DNA from: an uncultured Oscillospiraceae bacterium
GTDB taxonomy: Bacteria; Bacillota; Clostridia; Oscillospirales; Acutalibacteraceae
Length of the DNA: 64,000 bases
NCBI GenBank assembly: GCA_902492455.1
Contig: CABULH010000012.1
Location: 1-64,000 of the forward strand
Direction of reading: 5' to 3'
Shown here: positions 15,962-24,104 of the stretch, piece by piece
How the letters are laid out: each line of letters starts with the position of its first letter
Position numbering within the stretch: the first letter of the stretch is position 1
Made by a program: the position numbers and the translations under genes
Notes under the pieces: model-generated
What the model saw: only the letters and a program-made list of their open reading frames with translations
What the model was told of the DNA's origin: nothing
Database searches by the model: none

Positions 15962-16850
15962 ACAACTGGGAACCATTATAAAAATCGATGACTTAAGGGC
16001 GATTTGGCCGCATGAGGCCAATGACTTTTCCAAATGGCTTTCCCGGGAAGAAAACCTGAAATTGCTCGGTGACACCATCGGGATCGATATCGTTCTGGAA
16101 GAACGGGAATCTCCGGTGGGAGGATTCAATGTGGATTTATTTGCTTCCGAAGAAGGGACCAACCGAAAGATCATTATAGAAAACCAGTTGGAAGATACGA
16201 ATCACGACCACTTAGGTAAAATTATCACCTATGCATCGGGAAAAGATGCGGAAGTCATCATTTGGATTGTAAAACGTGCGCGTGATGAACATAAGCAAGC
16301 GATTGAATGGCTGAATCAACATACGGACGGAAATATCGGTTTCTTTCTTCTCGAGATCGAACTTTGGAAGATCAACGATTCCTTACCGGCTCCCAAATTT
16401 AATATTGTTGAACGGCCGAACGATTGGGCCAAAACTATGAAAGCGGCGGAGGGGTTATCCGACACGCAAAAACTACAGCTTGATTTCTGGCAGGCTTTTG
16501 CCGACTATGCATTTACGAAAGAGACATTTAAACAGCAATTTTCCCGCCGCAAACCGCAACCCCAGCATTGGTATGACTTAAGTGTCGGAAGTTCTGCGCT
16601 TCATATCAGCCTGACAGCCAATACGCAGAAAAAACGGATCGGTGCGAAAATTTACATCAATGATGACAAGTCGATCTTTGAAAAACTTCAGGCACAAAAG
16701 TCCGAAATTGAAGGCGAGCTTGAGACGGTTCTTGAGTGGCGAGAAGCCAATAAAGCGTGCAGAGTGCTTGCGTTAACGGGCGGGGATATCAAAAAAGGTC
16801 CAGATGTGTGGAATGAGTATTTTGATTGGTTTTGCGATATGGCAAGCTAA
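15954..16850 (+). CDS. DUF4268 (nuclease-like fold) protein
   Basis: A 298-residue protein. Residues about 30-110 show a PD-(D/E)XK-like core: GGFNVDLFASEEGTNRKIIIENQ, then the GKIITYASGKDAEVIIWI segment. It is typical of DUF4268 proteins, where the usual E-x-K is replaced by E-x-Q (IENQ), so catalysis may be altered. The start at 15954 is preferred over 15936 because of the ATGGATAG overlap with the membrane protein and a GAGGAG ribosome binding site. DUF4268 genes are common on mobile islands. With the upstream membrane protein this may be a two-gene functional unit (inference). Confidence 0.75.
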   Translation: MDRQLGTIIKIDDLRAIWPHEANDFSKWLSREENLKLLGDTIGIDIVLEERESPVGGFNVDLFASEEGTNRKIIIENQLEDTNHDHLGKIITYASGKDAEVIIWIVKRARDEHKQAIEWLNQHTDGNIGFFLLEIELWKINDSLPAPKFNIVERPNDWAKTMKAAEGLSDTQKLQLDFWQAFADYAFTKETFKQQFSRRKPQPQHWYDLSVGSSALHISLTANTQKKRIGAKIYINDDKSIFEKLQAQKSEIEGELETVLEWREANKACRVLALTGGDIKKGPDVWNEYFDWFCDMAS

Positions 16851-16904
16851 AGGGAATTGTTCATAGACTGGGATAATCTTCAAAATATCTTCCAATAAAA
16901 AAGA

Positions 16905-16939
16905 GCCTCCTGCTGTAGTTATATCCTACAACAGGAGGC
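16905..16939 (-). terminator. Intrinsic terminator of the XRE operon
   Basis: The stem GCCTCCTG-TGTAG / CTACA-CAGGAGGC has one C-A mismatch. Reading leftward it is followed by CTTTTTTATT, so it ends the minus-strand operon 18303-16956. It also separates this operon from the rightward DUF4268 gene. Confidence 0.8.
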
Positions 16940-16955
16940 TTGCTGTGCATACACT

Positions 16956-17312
16956 CTACCTGTAGCGAAAATCAAGGCCTCCCTCTATCACCACCGATTT
17001 TTCAGGCTCCAGATCCATCGGCCTAGTCAATCCCCCCACATAAATGGTATACCCTAGATGATTGATGAGGCGGATGTGTTCCACATTGCACTTCTAAAAT
17101 TCTAAGCCGAAAGAATCGTTGTAGAAGCGGACGTCGATACCATTGTCCGTCGAGCCGATGAGCACGGAATCCACGAACATGCCCAAGTGATAATAAATCG
17201 GAAGAAGCTGAGGCTCTCGACCGTCCTGCAGCCATAGGGCCTCCCGGATTTTCTTTCCCTTTGAGCAGATATCCAGCACCAATGTGCCTTTAAAAGCGGG
17301 AGCAAGTTTCAT
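16956..17312 (-). pseudogene. Unknown gene interrupted by an in-frame amber codon
   Basis: From ATG 17312 (behind GGAGGTGAGG) the frame encodes MKLAPAFKGTLVLDIC through NDSFGLEF, then TAG at 17094-17096. It then continues open for 45 codons, KCNVEHIRLINHLGYTIYVGG through LDFRYR, to a second TAG at 16956. The downstream part looks like real protein and abuts the terminator, so the full product is about 118 residues. A nonsense mutation, a truncated product or suppression are all possible. No family is recognised. The gene overlaps the XRE regulator by 23 nt. Confidence 0.6.
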
Positions 17313-17634
17313 ATCCCTCACCTCCGTTTGGAAAATACCTCTCGACCAGCGAGAGCAACTCCCGTTCAAAAGGCGTGGGCTGTTTTTCCTCCGGCTGTAT
17401 TCCCAACAAGTAATCGGTTGTCACATCGTAGAGCTGCGCCAGCCTCGCCAGAATCAGCAGTGAGGGCTGCGTTTCACCCAGCTCGTAATACGCATAGGTG
17501 GAACGGTCAATACAAAGGGCGTCGGCAATCTCCCGCTGGGTGACGGCGTTGTATCCCCGCAGATGCCGGAGCTGTTTTGTGAGAAGAATCACCGTCTCCT
17601 GTTCCAGATTCATCGGGTCGAATTGGTACAGCAT
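17290..17634 (-). CDS. XRE family transcriptional regulator
   Basis: A 114-residue protein (or 107 from the inner Met at 17613). Residues about 18-75 are a Cro/CI-type helix-turn-helix: NAVTQREIADALCIDRSTYAYYELGETQPSL (split motif), followed by ARLAQLYDVTTDYLLG. The acidic C-terminus contains a leucine-rich helix. It sits between two unknown genes in one leftward operon and probably controls it. The gap to the upstream gene is only three bases. Confidence 0.85.
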   Translation of the reverse strand: MLYQFDPMNLEQETVILLTKQLRHLRGYNAVTQREIADALCIDRSTYAYYELGETQPSLLILARLAQLYDVTTDYLLGIQPEEKQPTPFERELLSLVERYFPNGGEGYETCSRF

Positions 17635-17637
17635 ACG

Positions 17638-18303
17638 TCAGGACCCCTGCCGGTCCAGCAGGATTTGCAGGACGGTGCGGTCGGTCTGCATATCCCGGTG
17701 GGTAAGGTTGTCCATGAATGCCGCCGTATACCCTTGCAGATACGCCTCCAGGGGTTTCACTTTCATAAAGCGGGTCAGGATGAGTTCGTTGAGACGAATC
17801 ATCTCCTCCTCATTGCCGGTTATCCCCACAATGGCTTCAAATTGCTGGTCGATATAGACGTGGTCATACTGACAGCGGACGATGTGTTCCTTTTCCTCCA
17901 CATACCGCTCGGCGGTATGCTCCAGATACAGGTCGGACAAGTCGGCCATATAGACCGCCACCTTGGTTTCCTCCTCCAAGAAAGGGAGGGGATGTTTTTG
18001 GATATACTCGTCGATAGCGTCGCCAATCCGGGTATGCGCCGCCGGCTTCTCCCGCCGCATGGACTGGATGATCAGGGTATAGAGACGATCACCGGCGTCC
18101 GTGCCATCCCCTACCAAATCCGCTACAGAAAAGGTGTTGGCTATTTCCAGGAGGGTGAGCACATACCAATCCACCATATACTTTCGGCAGCCCAGCTTGC
18201 TCCGAATCGACCTCGTCAATTCGATGAGTTCCACAAAGTCGGTTCCCAGACTTTTACTATTCACCTCCCCCAGATACATGTTTCTGTCCTTGAAAATGTT
18301 CAC
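17638..18303 (-). CDS. Hypothetical protein, first gene of the XRE operon
   Basis: About 221 residues from GTG 18303, which follows AAAGGAG at 11 nt. The frame stays open upstream to 18561, but that part is low-quality sequence and no better start was found. The protein is soluble, largely helical and acidic (VAVYMADLSDLYLEHTAERYVEEKEH). No domain is recognised. Co-transcription with the XRE regulator and the interrupted gene, plus a shared terminator, argues for a small self-regulated unit. Confidence 0.55.
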   Translation of the reverse strand: MNIFKDRNMYLGEVNSKSLGTDFVELIELTRSIRSKLGCRKYMVDWYVLTLLEIANTFSVADLVGDGTDAGDRLYTLIIQSMRREKPAAHTRIGDAIDEYIQKHPLPFLEEETKVAVYMADLSDLYLEHTAERYVEEKEHIVRCQYDHVYIDQQFEAIVGITGNEEEMIRLNELILTRFMKVKPLEAYLQGYTAAFMDNLTHRDMQTDRTVLQILLDRQGS

Positions 18304-18849
18304 GCTGACACACTCTCCTTTCGCAGAGAGTGGAAGTTTTGGGCGTTTTGGCGCAGCCAAATTTCGGTCATCCAATTCGACCGAAAAGCCTGAAACTTCT
18401 GGTTGAAAAACTTGTTTTTCAACATCAACCCGACCTTTCTGCGCTTTTAAGCGCCAGTGGTCGGGAATTCCCCGTATAGAAAAACGCATGCAAAGGCTGA
18501 CGAATTTCTCCGCCTCAACCCTTGCACACGTTGAATAGACAATCTTGTTTTTCAGCGGCAAATCCAGTATACTGTGTTTGTCGCAGTGCCGAGTATTCGG
18601 TTGTGCAGGGGTGCCTGACTCACCTTTGCGCAGGGCGGGGATGTTGCTACCATCCTCGCCTGCTGCGGCGTTATTTTATGCCGGGGAAATCCCCGCCGTG
18701 TGTAGTAAAGCTCTGAAACGGCGAAAAGTCAAGTCATTCCTGAAAATGAATTTCCACTCACCCGCACACGTTTTGACGAGAACAGCGCGGGGAGGAGATC
18801 GCCAAATTATTAGTATGCCTATATAATATTCGCTTTATGCTGGAAACTA

Positions 18850-18878
18850 TTGACATATCTGCTTTTCTGTGCTATACT
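18850..18878 (+). promoter_or_regulatory. Perfect sigma-A promoter upstream of the second RepA-like gene
   Basis: TTGACA (18850-18855), 17-bp spacer, TATACT (18873-18878). The region 18304-19150 has no convincing gene. It holds this promoter, the hairpin at 18915, and GC-rich filler before repA. Confidence 0.8.
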
Positions 18879-18914
18879 ACCTAAACACATATAAATTATA
18901 TACATATATTTAGC

Positions 18915-18978
18915 AAAAACCTTTACATAACAAGATCGGGTGCCTTGGCGCTCAATTTTGTTATGCAAAGGTTTTTTT
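18915..18978 (+). terminator. Leader hairpin/terminator between promoter and second RepA-like gene
   Basis: The left arm AAAAACCTTTACATAACAA pairs with TTGTTATGCAAAGGTTTTT (one A-C mismatch) across a 25-nt loop. A T-run follows. It starts about 35 nt from the transcription start and 170 nt before the gene, the layout of an attenuator controlling the RepA-like ATPase. Confidence 0.7.
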
Positions 18979-19150
18979 ATTATCTCCGGATGAATGAAAG
19001 AATGCATAACAGCTTTGCCATGATGTGCGAAAACACGGAGCGAGCAAACGGCGCTAAGAGAGCTTGCCATGACCGCCCCAGGCGCGAGCACGCCGGCCGT
19101 TTCTACCTTGCACCATTTTTTCCTCCGGTGAAAAAGGAAGGAGACGGATA

Positions 19151-20164
19151 ATGACAACACAAAAGATTGAAACCATTGACAGCCGGACACTAATGGATCT
19201 GGAGCTGCCACCTATTCGCTTTATTGTGAATAGGCTGCTGCCGCAAGGTTTGCACATCCTTGCGGGTGCGGCAAAGACGGGAAAGTCATGGCTGCTGCTT
19301 CTGCTTTCCCTCAAGGTCGCGCAGGGCGAGCCCTTTTGGGACCTGACCACAGAAAAGGGAACCGTGCTATCCCTATGCCTTGAGGACAGCCTCACACGCA
19401 TTCAGCAGCGGCTGATGGAGCTCACGGAAGAAGCGCCGTCCAATCTGCACTTCGCCACCCTCACCAAGACTCTGTCGGACGGGCTGCTGGAGCAGATCGA
19501 GCAGTTCATCGCCGAGCATCCCGACACCAACCTCGTCATCATTGACACGCTGCAAAAGGTGCGCACCAACATCATGGATGCCAATCCTTATGCCGCCGAC
19601 TACAAGGATATCGGATTCCTCAAAGCCCTGGCCGACAAATACCGCGTCGCCATCATCGTGGTACAGCATCTGCGCAAGCAGTTTGACAGCGATCCTCACG
19701 CCATGGTCACCGGCTCCACCGGCTTGCTGGGCGCGGCGGACGGCAGTTACGTTTTAAAGCGCGAGAACGTGGGCAACCGGGACGCCAAGCTGTATATTAA
19801 GGGCCGGGACATCGAGGAACAAATTCTGAATATCCGTCGGGATGAGGAAAGCAATGAATGGATTTTTCTCTCCAGCGACACACCGATGAACGACTCTATG
19901 AAAAGCGATCCCGTTCTCCTGTTGCTATTGGAGTATCTGCGTGAGGAGGGTGGCTTCACAGGAACGGCTTCGGAGCTGGCGGAGCGGATCGGCGGCGGAA
20001 TCAAGGGCAACATGTTGTCACGGAAGCTAAACAAGTATCATAAGGAGCTGGCCCAAGCCGGGATTGCGTTTTCAAAATCCCGTTCAGGCGAGCGTCGGGA
20101 GCTGCGGCTCGTATACACATCCGATGACAACAATGACGGTATGACGGTTGCGGACGAGCGTTAA
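19151..20164 (+). CDS. RepA-like AAA ATPase (second copy)
   Basis: A 337-residue homologue of the 3596 gene. Walker A is GAAKTGKS (about 39-46), Walker B is VIIDTLQK (about 130), and the sensor region is VVQHLRKQ. The C-terminal domain contains FTGTASELAER, matching the first copy's equivalent region. It is presumed to support replication of an excised circle. AAGGAAGGAG precedes the ATG. The pair with MobC at 20652 mirrors the first element, but no relaxase follows here. Confidence 0.8.
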   Translation: MTTQKIETIDSRTLMDLELPPIRFIVNRLLPQGLHILAGAAKTGKSWLLLLLSLKVAQGEPFWDLTTEKGTVLSLCLEDSLTRIQQRLMELTEEAPSNLHFATLTKTLSDGLLEQIEQFIAEHPDTNLVIIDTLQKVRTNIMDANPYAADYKDIGFLKALADKYRVAIIVVQHLRKQFDSDPHAMVTGSTGLLGAADGSYVLKRENVGNRDAKLYIKGRDIEEQILNIRRDEESNEWIFLSSDTPMNDSMKSDPVLLLLLEYLREEGGFTGTASELAERIGGGIKGNMLSRKLNKYHKELAQAGIAFSKSRSGERRELRLVYTSDDNNDGMTVADER

Positions 20165-20651
20165 CGGGATCGTCAAAACGGTGAAAACCTTTGGCACAGA
20201 TGGATTCCGCCCCATGACGGCGGGAAAGGGCCGACCGCTCTTAAAAGTATCGTCACCACCGTCACGTCGTCACAGCAGCCCTAATTGCTCGTTTTATCGG
20301 GCGGCTGCTCCCTCCTCATAAAGCCTCTTTCTTTATGGGTGCCCCGTATGCGGGCGATTGTGCCCCGCAAGCGCGGTGCGTTCCGGGCTTTTTGAGCAGC
20401 AAGAGCGGCGGGCAGGGTACCGATACCTCGCCGCAGTGAAGCACTCAAACGCGCCACTTCCGCCGCGTTTCAGCAGCAAACTCCGCTGGACCGAGGTTAA
20501 TCCCGACAGCCCAAAACAGGCCCCGATTTGGGGCGGTGTCGCCGAAACAGCCGAACGGAAAAACGCCGCCGAAATCGTATGGCTGCGGCGACGTACTTTG
20601 CGCGTCACTCTTTGGCTGCCAGCAGTTAGCAAAGTGGAACGGAGGAACAGA
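20165..20651 (+). other. Gene-free interval upstream of the second MobC-like gene, possible oriT
   Basis: This 487-bp GC-rich stretch holds no start with a good ribosome binding site. A long in-frame extension of the MobC-like frame (from 20358) has an unnatural Arg/Ala-rich composition and is not accepted as coding. An AGCAGCC...GGCTGCT inverted repeat lies near 20273-20310. By analogy with 5050-5137 it may contain transfer-origin sequence, but no nic motif is recognised. Confidence 0.35.
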
Positions 20652-20966
20652 ATGAACAACCGAAAACGAACCGCAACTCTTACCATCCGCCTGACCGATT
20701 TTGAAAAGGCGGCGATGCGTCATAAGGCCGCGCGGGCCAAGATGAATCTTACGGATTTCGTCGTCTCGTCGGCTCTGGGGACAGAACTGAGCACGGCAGA
20801 AAGTATAAAGCCGCTGCTCGCAAAACTGGGACGCATCGGCCGCACGCTCGACCGGTTGGCCGCGGAGAACGCCAGCGCCGCATTATCCTCGGCAGAGCTA
20901 CAGCAAATGATCGATCTGCAACAGGAGATTTACCGTGAGTTGTGCCAAATTGCCAGGGACGCTTAA
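20652..20966 (+). CDS. MobC-like relaxosome accessory protein (second copy, orphan)
   Basis: A 104-residue protein starting MNNRKRTATLTIRLTDFEK behind GGAGGAACAG. It has a ribbon-helix-helix-like N-terminus and the C-terminal GRIGRTLDRLAAENAS region, like the 5152 protein. In related elements a relaxase overlaps or follows; here the next 290 bp hold none, so the mobilization module is incomplete. It may act in trans or be a remnant. Confidence 0.7.
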   Translation: MNNRKRTATLTIRLTDFEKAAMRHKAARAKMNLTDFVVSSALGTELSTAESIKPLLAKLGRIGRTLDRLAAENASAALSSAELQQMIDLQQEIYRELCQIARDA

Positions 20967-21253
20967 GGGCGGATGCAGCCTCAAAAGGCCGTTCGAAAAA
21001 GAAGCTGGTGAAAGCAAAGGGGACGGTACGCCCCCTTTGCGGACCACATCGTCCGGCAGAGCCGGCCGAAGACCGCATCGCTGCGGGGTTTTTGGCGTTT
21101 CGCCTCGGCAGCAAGTGTGAGGCGATTCGGTGCTGTAAAAGCGACGTTGGTGTCAGGCCCGGTGCCGTAAAATAGGGGAAAGGGCGTAAACCGGCGATTT
21201 TATGAAAAAAACAAGGGGTTGTACCTTGGTGTCGCCCTGGAAATGAGGTTTTT

Positions 21254-21667
21254 ATGGATTCAGCAAGCAAACAAAGAATCAGCATTTATATGGATCGGAA
21301 ATTGGTAAAACAGGCCGACCGTTATCAAGCGGAGGCCGGTTGCTATTCCAGAAATGATTTTGTTACAGCGGCCGTCCAGCATTATATCGCCGAGCTGAAG
21401 CTGCAGGAAAATGATGATATCTTCTGTGAAAAGCTGGCCGCCGCTATCAACAAAGTCCTGGAGAAGCAGACCATTCAGATCTCCAAAGGGCTGTTTCGTT
21501 ACGCGGTTGAGCTGGAAATCATCATGCGGATGATGGCCGAAAGCGGCAAATTCAAACCGGAAACATTGACCGCTTTCCGGCGTGAGGCGATCAACAATGT
21601 GCGTCGGACAAGAGGAAAGGTCCGATTGGACAGCTACTTCAACCGGAAGGATACGGAATCTCTTTGA
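21254..21667 (+). CDS. Ribbon-helix-helix DNA-binding protein
   Basis: A 137-residue protein. The N-terminal RISIYMDRKLVKQADRYQAEAGCYSRND is a classic RHH strand followed by helices with SRNDFVTAAV, and a helical C-terminal tail follows. GAGG lies 6 nt before the ATG. It lies between the mob remnant and the excisionase/integrase genes and probably regulates the element. The 20967-21253 gap upstream has no gene. Confidence 0.75.
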   Translation: MDSASKQRISIYMDRKLVKQADRYQAEAGCYSRNDFVTAAVQHYIAELKLQENDDIFCEKLAAAINKVLEKQTIQISKGLFRYAVELEIIMRMMAESGKFKPETLTAFRREAINNVRRTRGKVRLDSYFNRKDTESL

Positions 21668-21718
21668 GAAGTTTGCAGCCCAAACACAACAAATCTTTTC
21701 ACAGCAGGAGGCAAAAGC

Positions 21719-21973
21719 TTGAATAAAAAAGAGGTTGAAAAACAATTGAAAGACTACCCGATGGCGCTGACCGTAAAGGAAGCCGCCGAGATTCTGCGCG
21801 TCAGCACCAAGCTCATCTACCGGATGATCCGGGAGAAGAAGCTGCCCGCGACGAAGGTCGGGCGGGAAAAACGAATTGCCAAGTGTCATTTGATCCACTA
21901 TCTTCGGGCAAAAGAGCTGCCGAGTTCGAACCCAAAATGTGTTCTTTCTGATAACAGTCCACAAAGCCGCTAG
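21719..21973 (+). CDS. Excisionase-type helix-turn-helix protein
   Basis: An 84-residue protein from a TTG start behind AGCAGGAGG. The MerR/excisionase-like motif LTVKEAAEILRVSTKLIYRMIREKKLP is followed by KVGREKRI, the usual DNA-binding wing. This type (helix-turn-helix 17) often acts as Xis beside tyrosine integrases. The integrase begins 101 bp downstream. Confidence 0.8.
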   Translation: MNKKEVEKQLKDYPMALTVKEAAEILRVSTKLIYRMIREKKLPATKVGREKRIAKCHLIHYLRAKELPSSNPKCVLSDNSPQSR

Positions 21974-22074
21974 ACTTCCGCCGCGCTCTGTGATATGTAT
22001 GTTCCTGCCAAAAAGGTCGCGGATGGCGGTGGAACCGTCAAATATTGGGCGACCATGCGGAAAGGACTGATAAA

Positions 22075-23277
22075 ATGACAGGCATAGAATCTCAGCTGAC
22101 CTACAGCGTACAGGAAAAGAAGGAGCGCCTCTACGCGGTCATTCAGTACAAGCTGGACGGCAGGCGCGAGACCAAATGGCGGGCGCTGGGCCTCCCTGTC
22201 GGCGCACAGAAAAGTAAAATCACCAAGGCCTCACGGGAGGTGGTCAACCGCTTCGAGGCGGAACTCTCGGAGGAAATCGAGCGGCGGAAACGCCCTCCAG
22301 CCGACATTCCGGTGTTTGAGTATATGGTCTCGTGGCTGAACGCCGCGAAGCAGAACCTTCAGGTCAACACCTACAACAGCTACCACAACATGGTTTACGG
22401 TCGGATTAAGCGATACTTCGAACCCAAGGACATCACGGTCGAGAGCCTCACGCCCCAGGAGATCGACCGCTTCTACGCCACAATTTACGCCGACGGTGCG
22501 GTGGGAAACACGGTTATCCACTACCATGCGGTACTCCGTAAAGCCTTTCAGCAGGCATATAAGAATGAGCTAATCGACGCGAATCCTTTCGACCGGATCG
22601 AACGGCCCAAGAAAAATAAGTTCCACGGCGAAAATTATTCGGAGGGGGAATGGCTGACCCTACTCAAGCTGTCGCGGGGCGACGACATTTACCCGGCTAT
22701 TATGCTGGCCGGATGTCTGGGGCTTCGCAGAAGCGAAGCCTTGGGTGTGCGGTGGTCGCGGATCGATTGGGAACAGAAAGCCGTCCTGCTGGACACCAAA
22801 ATCGTGGAATACACCGAGGATCATAAAAGAATCGCCCTGCCGGTAGAGGAAATGAAAAACCAGTCCAGCCGACGCACCCTCCCGCTACCGCCTATGGTGG
22901 TCGAGATGCTGGAGGAGCAGAAAGCAAAGCAGGAACTATACCGCAAGATGTTCAAGGGCTCCTACAACCGGAAATTCGATGATTACGTCTGCGTCAACCA
23001 GCTGGGAGAGCTGATAATGCCGTCGTATGTGACCAGCCATTTCGGGGATCTGCTGAAAAAGCTGGGGCTGCGGAAAATCCGCTTTCACGACCTGCGGCAC
23101 ACATTTGCTAGCATTCTCATTAACAACGATGTGCCGCTGATCAACGTTTCCAACTTTCTCGGCCACTCCGATCTCTCCACCACAGCCAACATCTACGCTC
23201 ACCTCGACAAGGCCAGCAAAGTGGAGAGCGCCAATATTATTGCCGACATCTTCGAAAACGGCATAGCGAAAAAATGA
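22075..23277 (+). CDS. int: Tyrosine recombinase/integrase
   Basis: A 400-residue integrase of Tn916/phage type. It has an N-terminal arm-binding domain, a SAM-like core-binding domain (about 80-180), and a catalytic domain with Arg218 (GLRRSEAL), His338 and Arg341 (HDLRH), His364 (LGHS) and nucleophile Tyr374 (NIYAH). All key residues are present. The ATG at 22075 follows GGAAAGGA and is preferred to one 30 nt earlier. The upstream excisionase and downstream HTH gene form the usual integration module. Its own attachment sites were not found. Confidence 0.9.
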   Translation: MTGIESQLTYSVQEKKERLYAVIQYKLDGRRETKWRALGLPVGAQKSKITKASREVVNRFEAELSEEIERRKRPPADIPVFEYMVSWLNAAKQNLQVNTYNSYHNMVYGRIKRYFEPKDITVESLTPQEIDRFYATIYADGAVGNTVIHYHAVLRKAFQQAYKNELIDANPFDRIERPKKNKFHGENYSEGEWLTLLKLSRGDDIYPAIMLAGCLGLRRSEALGVRWSRIDWEQKAVLLDTKIVEYTEDHKRIALPVEEMKNQSSRRTLPLPPMVVEMLEEQKAKQELYRKMFKGSYNRKFDDYVCVNQLGELIMPSYVTSHFGDLLKKLGLRKIRFHDLRHTFASILINNDVPLINVSNFLGHSDLSTTANIYAHLDKASKVESANIIADIFENGIAKK

Positions 23278-23322
23278 GGCGGCCCGCGTGGGCCGCCTTA
23301 CATATTTTTATAGGGTGATTTT

Positions 23323-23862
23323 ATGAAAGAATACATGAGCGGAGACGAACTGTACCGTTACCTGCATATCTCCAAGCGCAAGATGAAATACCTGCTGGAG
23401 AACGGGTATATCCCCATGACCGACACAGGAATGAAAACACATCGGTACCGAATCAAATATGAGGACGCACGGGCCTTTAAACGGAAGATAAAGATGGAGC
23501 CGGGATGTTTGTCTGAGCTGACAGGGATGTTCAATACCCGCTGCCCACGAAAGAAAACGCCGCTGCTGCTTGAACCGACAGAGAAAAACTGCCGGGCGTT
23601 TAGGGAGTACCTTGTTCTGGTGTGGGCGGAACTGCCGGACGCGCTCCCGACACAGCAGGCGGCCAAGCTGATCGGCGTGCAGCCGCAGCAAATCCATAAG
23701 CTTGTCCGTGAGGGGAAGCTGCACGGCGTCACGATGAAGGGCAAACAATTCTGCGTCAAGGAAGAATTTATCTTCTACGCCTCGTCACCAGAGAAAATTG
23801 CGAAGCCCCTAGGCAATGCATATAAAAATTTGATATGCGCTTTTAAGGCAAGGAAGGAATGA
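23323..23862 (+). CDS. Helix-turn-helix protein downstream of the integrase
   Basis: A 179-residue protein. Two excisionase-like motifs can be seen: MSGDELYRYLHISKRKMKYLLE near the N-terminus and TQQAAKLIGVQPQQIHKLVREGKL at about 120-145. The linker is basic. Proteins of this shape follow integrases in Clostridia islands. It is probably DNA-binding; no defined function. A ribosome binding site is weak (GGGTG). The stop is followed by a decayed stretch. Confidence 0.65.
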   Translation: MKEYMSGDELYRYLHISKRKMKYLLENGYIPMTDTGMKTHRYRIKYEDARAFKRKIKMEPGCLSELTGMFNTRCPRKKTPLLLEPTEKNCRAFREYLVLVWAELPDALPTQQAAKLIGVQPQQIHKLVREGKLHGVTMKGKQFCVKEEFIFYASSPEKIAKPLGNAYKNLICAFKARKE

Positions 23863-23935
23863 AAAGAAGAACTGCAAAAGGAAATGAAAACCAAAATGCT
23901 GGTGAATACCCAAAACCGTAAGCGTCCGTACTCAA

Positions 23936-24094
23936 GCCCCGTTCGTAAATATTGCTAAATACGAGACCGGCAAGGTCAAGCGATTGGATATAGCGGAGTT
24001 CATTCACAGGTCACCGGAACTGCGTCCGCTTGCCGAGCATCCGGAACGGTTCTGTGAGACCGAGGTTGCCATCGACGATTACCCTATCAGCTGA
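23936..24094 (+). pseudogene. C-terminal remnant of an unknown gene
   Basis: A 52-codon open stretch without a start encodes PFVNIAKYETGKVKRLDI and ends in a charged tail EVAIDDYPIS. Composition is that of real protein. It is cut on the left and lies just before an IS256-type insertion, so it is probably a leftover of a gene destroyed by deletion. Confidence 0.45.
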
Positions 24095-24104
24095 GAAATT
24101 GGCG

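Noticed and set aside
18304..18561. N-terminal 86 residues of the frame upstream of the 17638-18303 gene.
   Set aside because: No ribosome binding site, hairpin-rich DNA and poor protein-like character; GTG 18303 has AAAGGAG.
20358..20651. Long in-frame N-terminal extension of the second MobC-like protein.
   Set aside because: Composition is unnatural, no ribosome binding site is present, and a good GGAGG lies before ATG 20652. The region is more likely non-coding or oriT.
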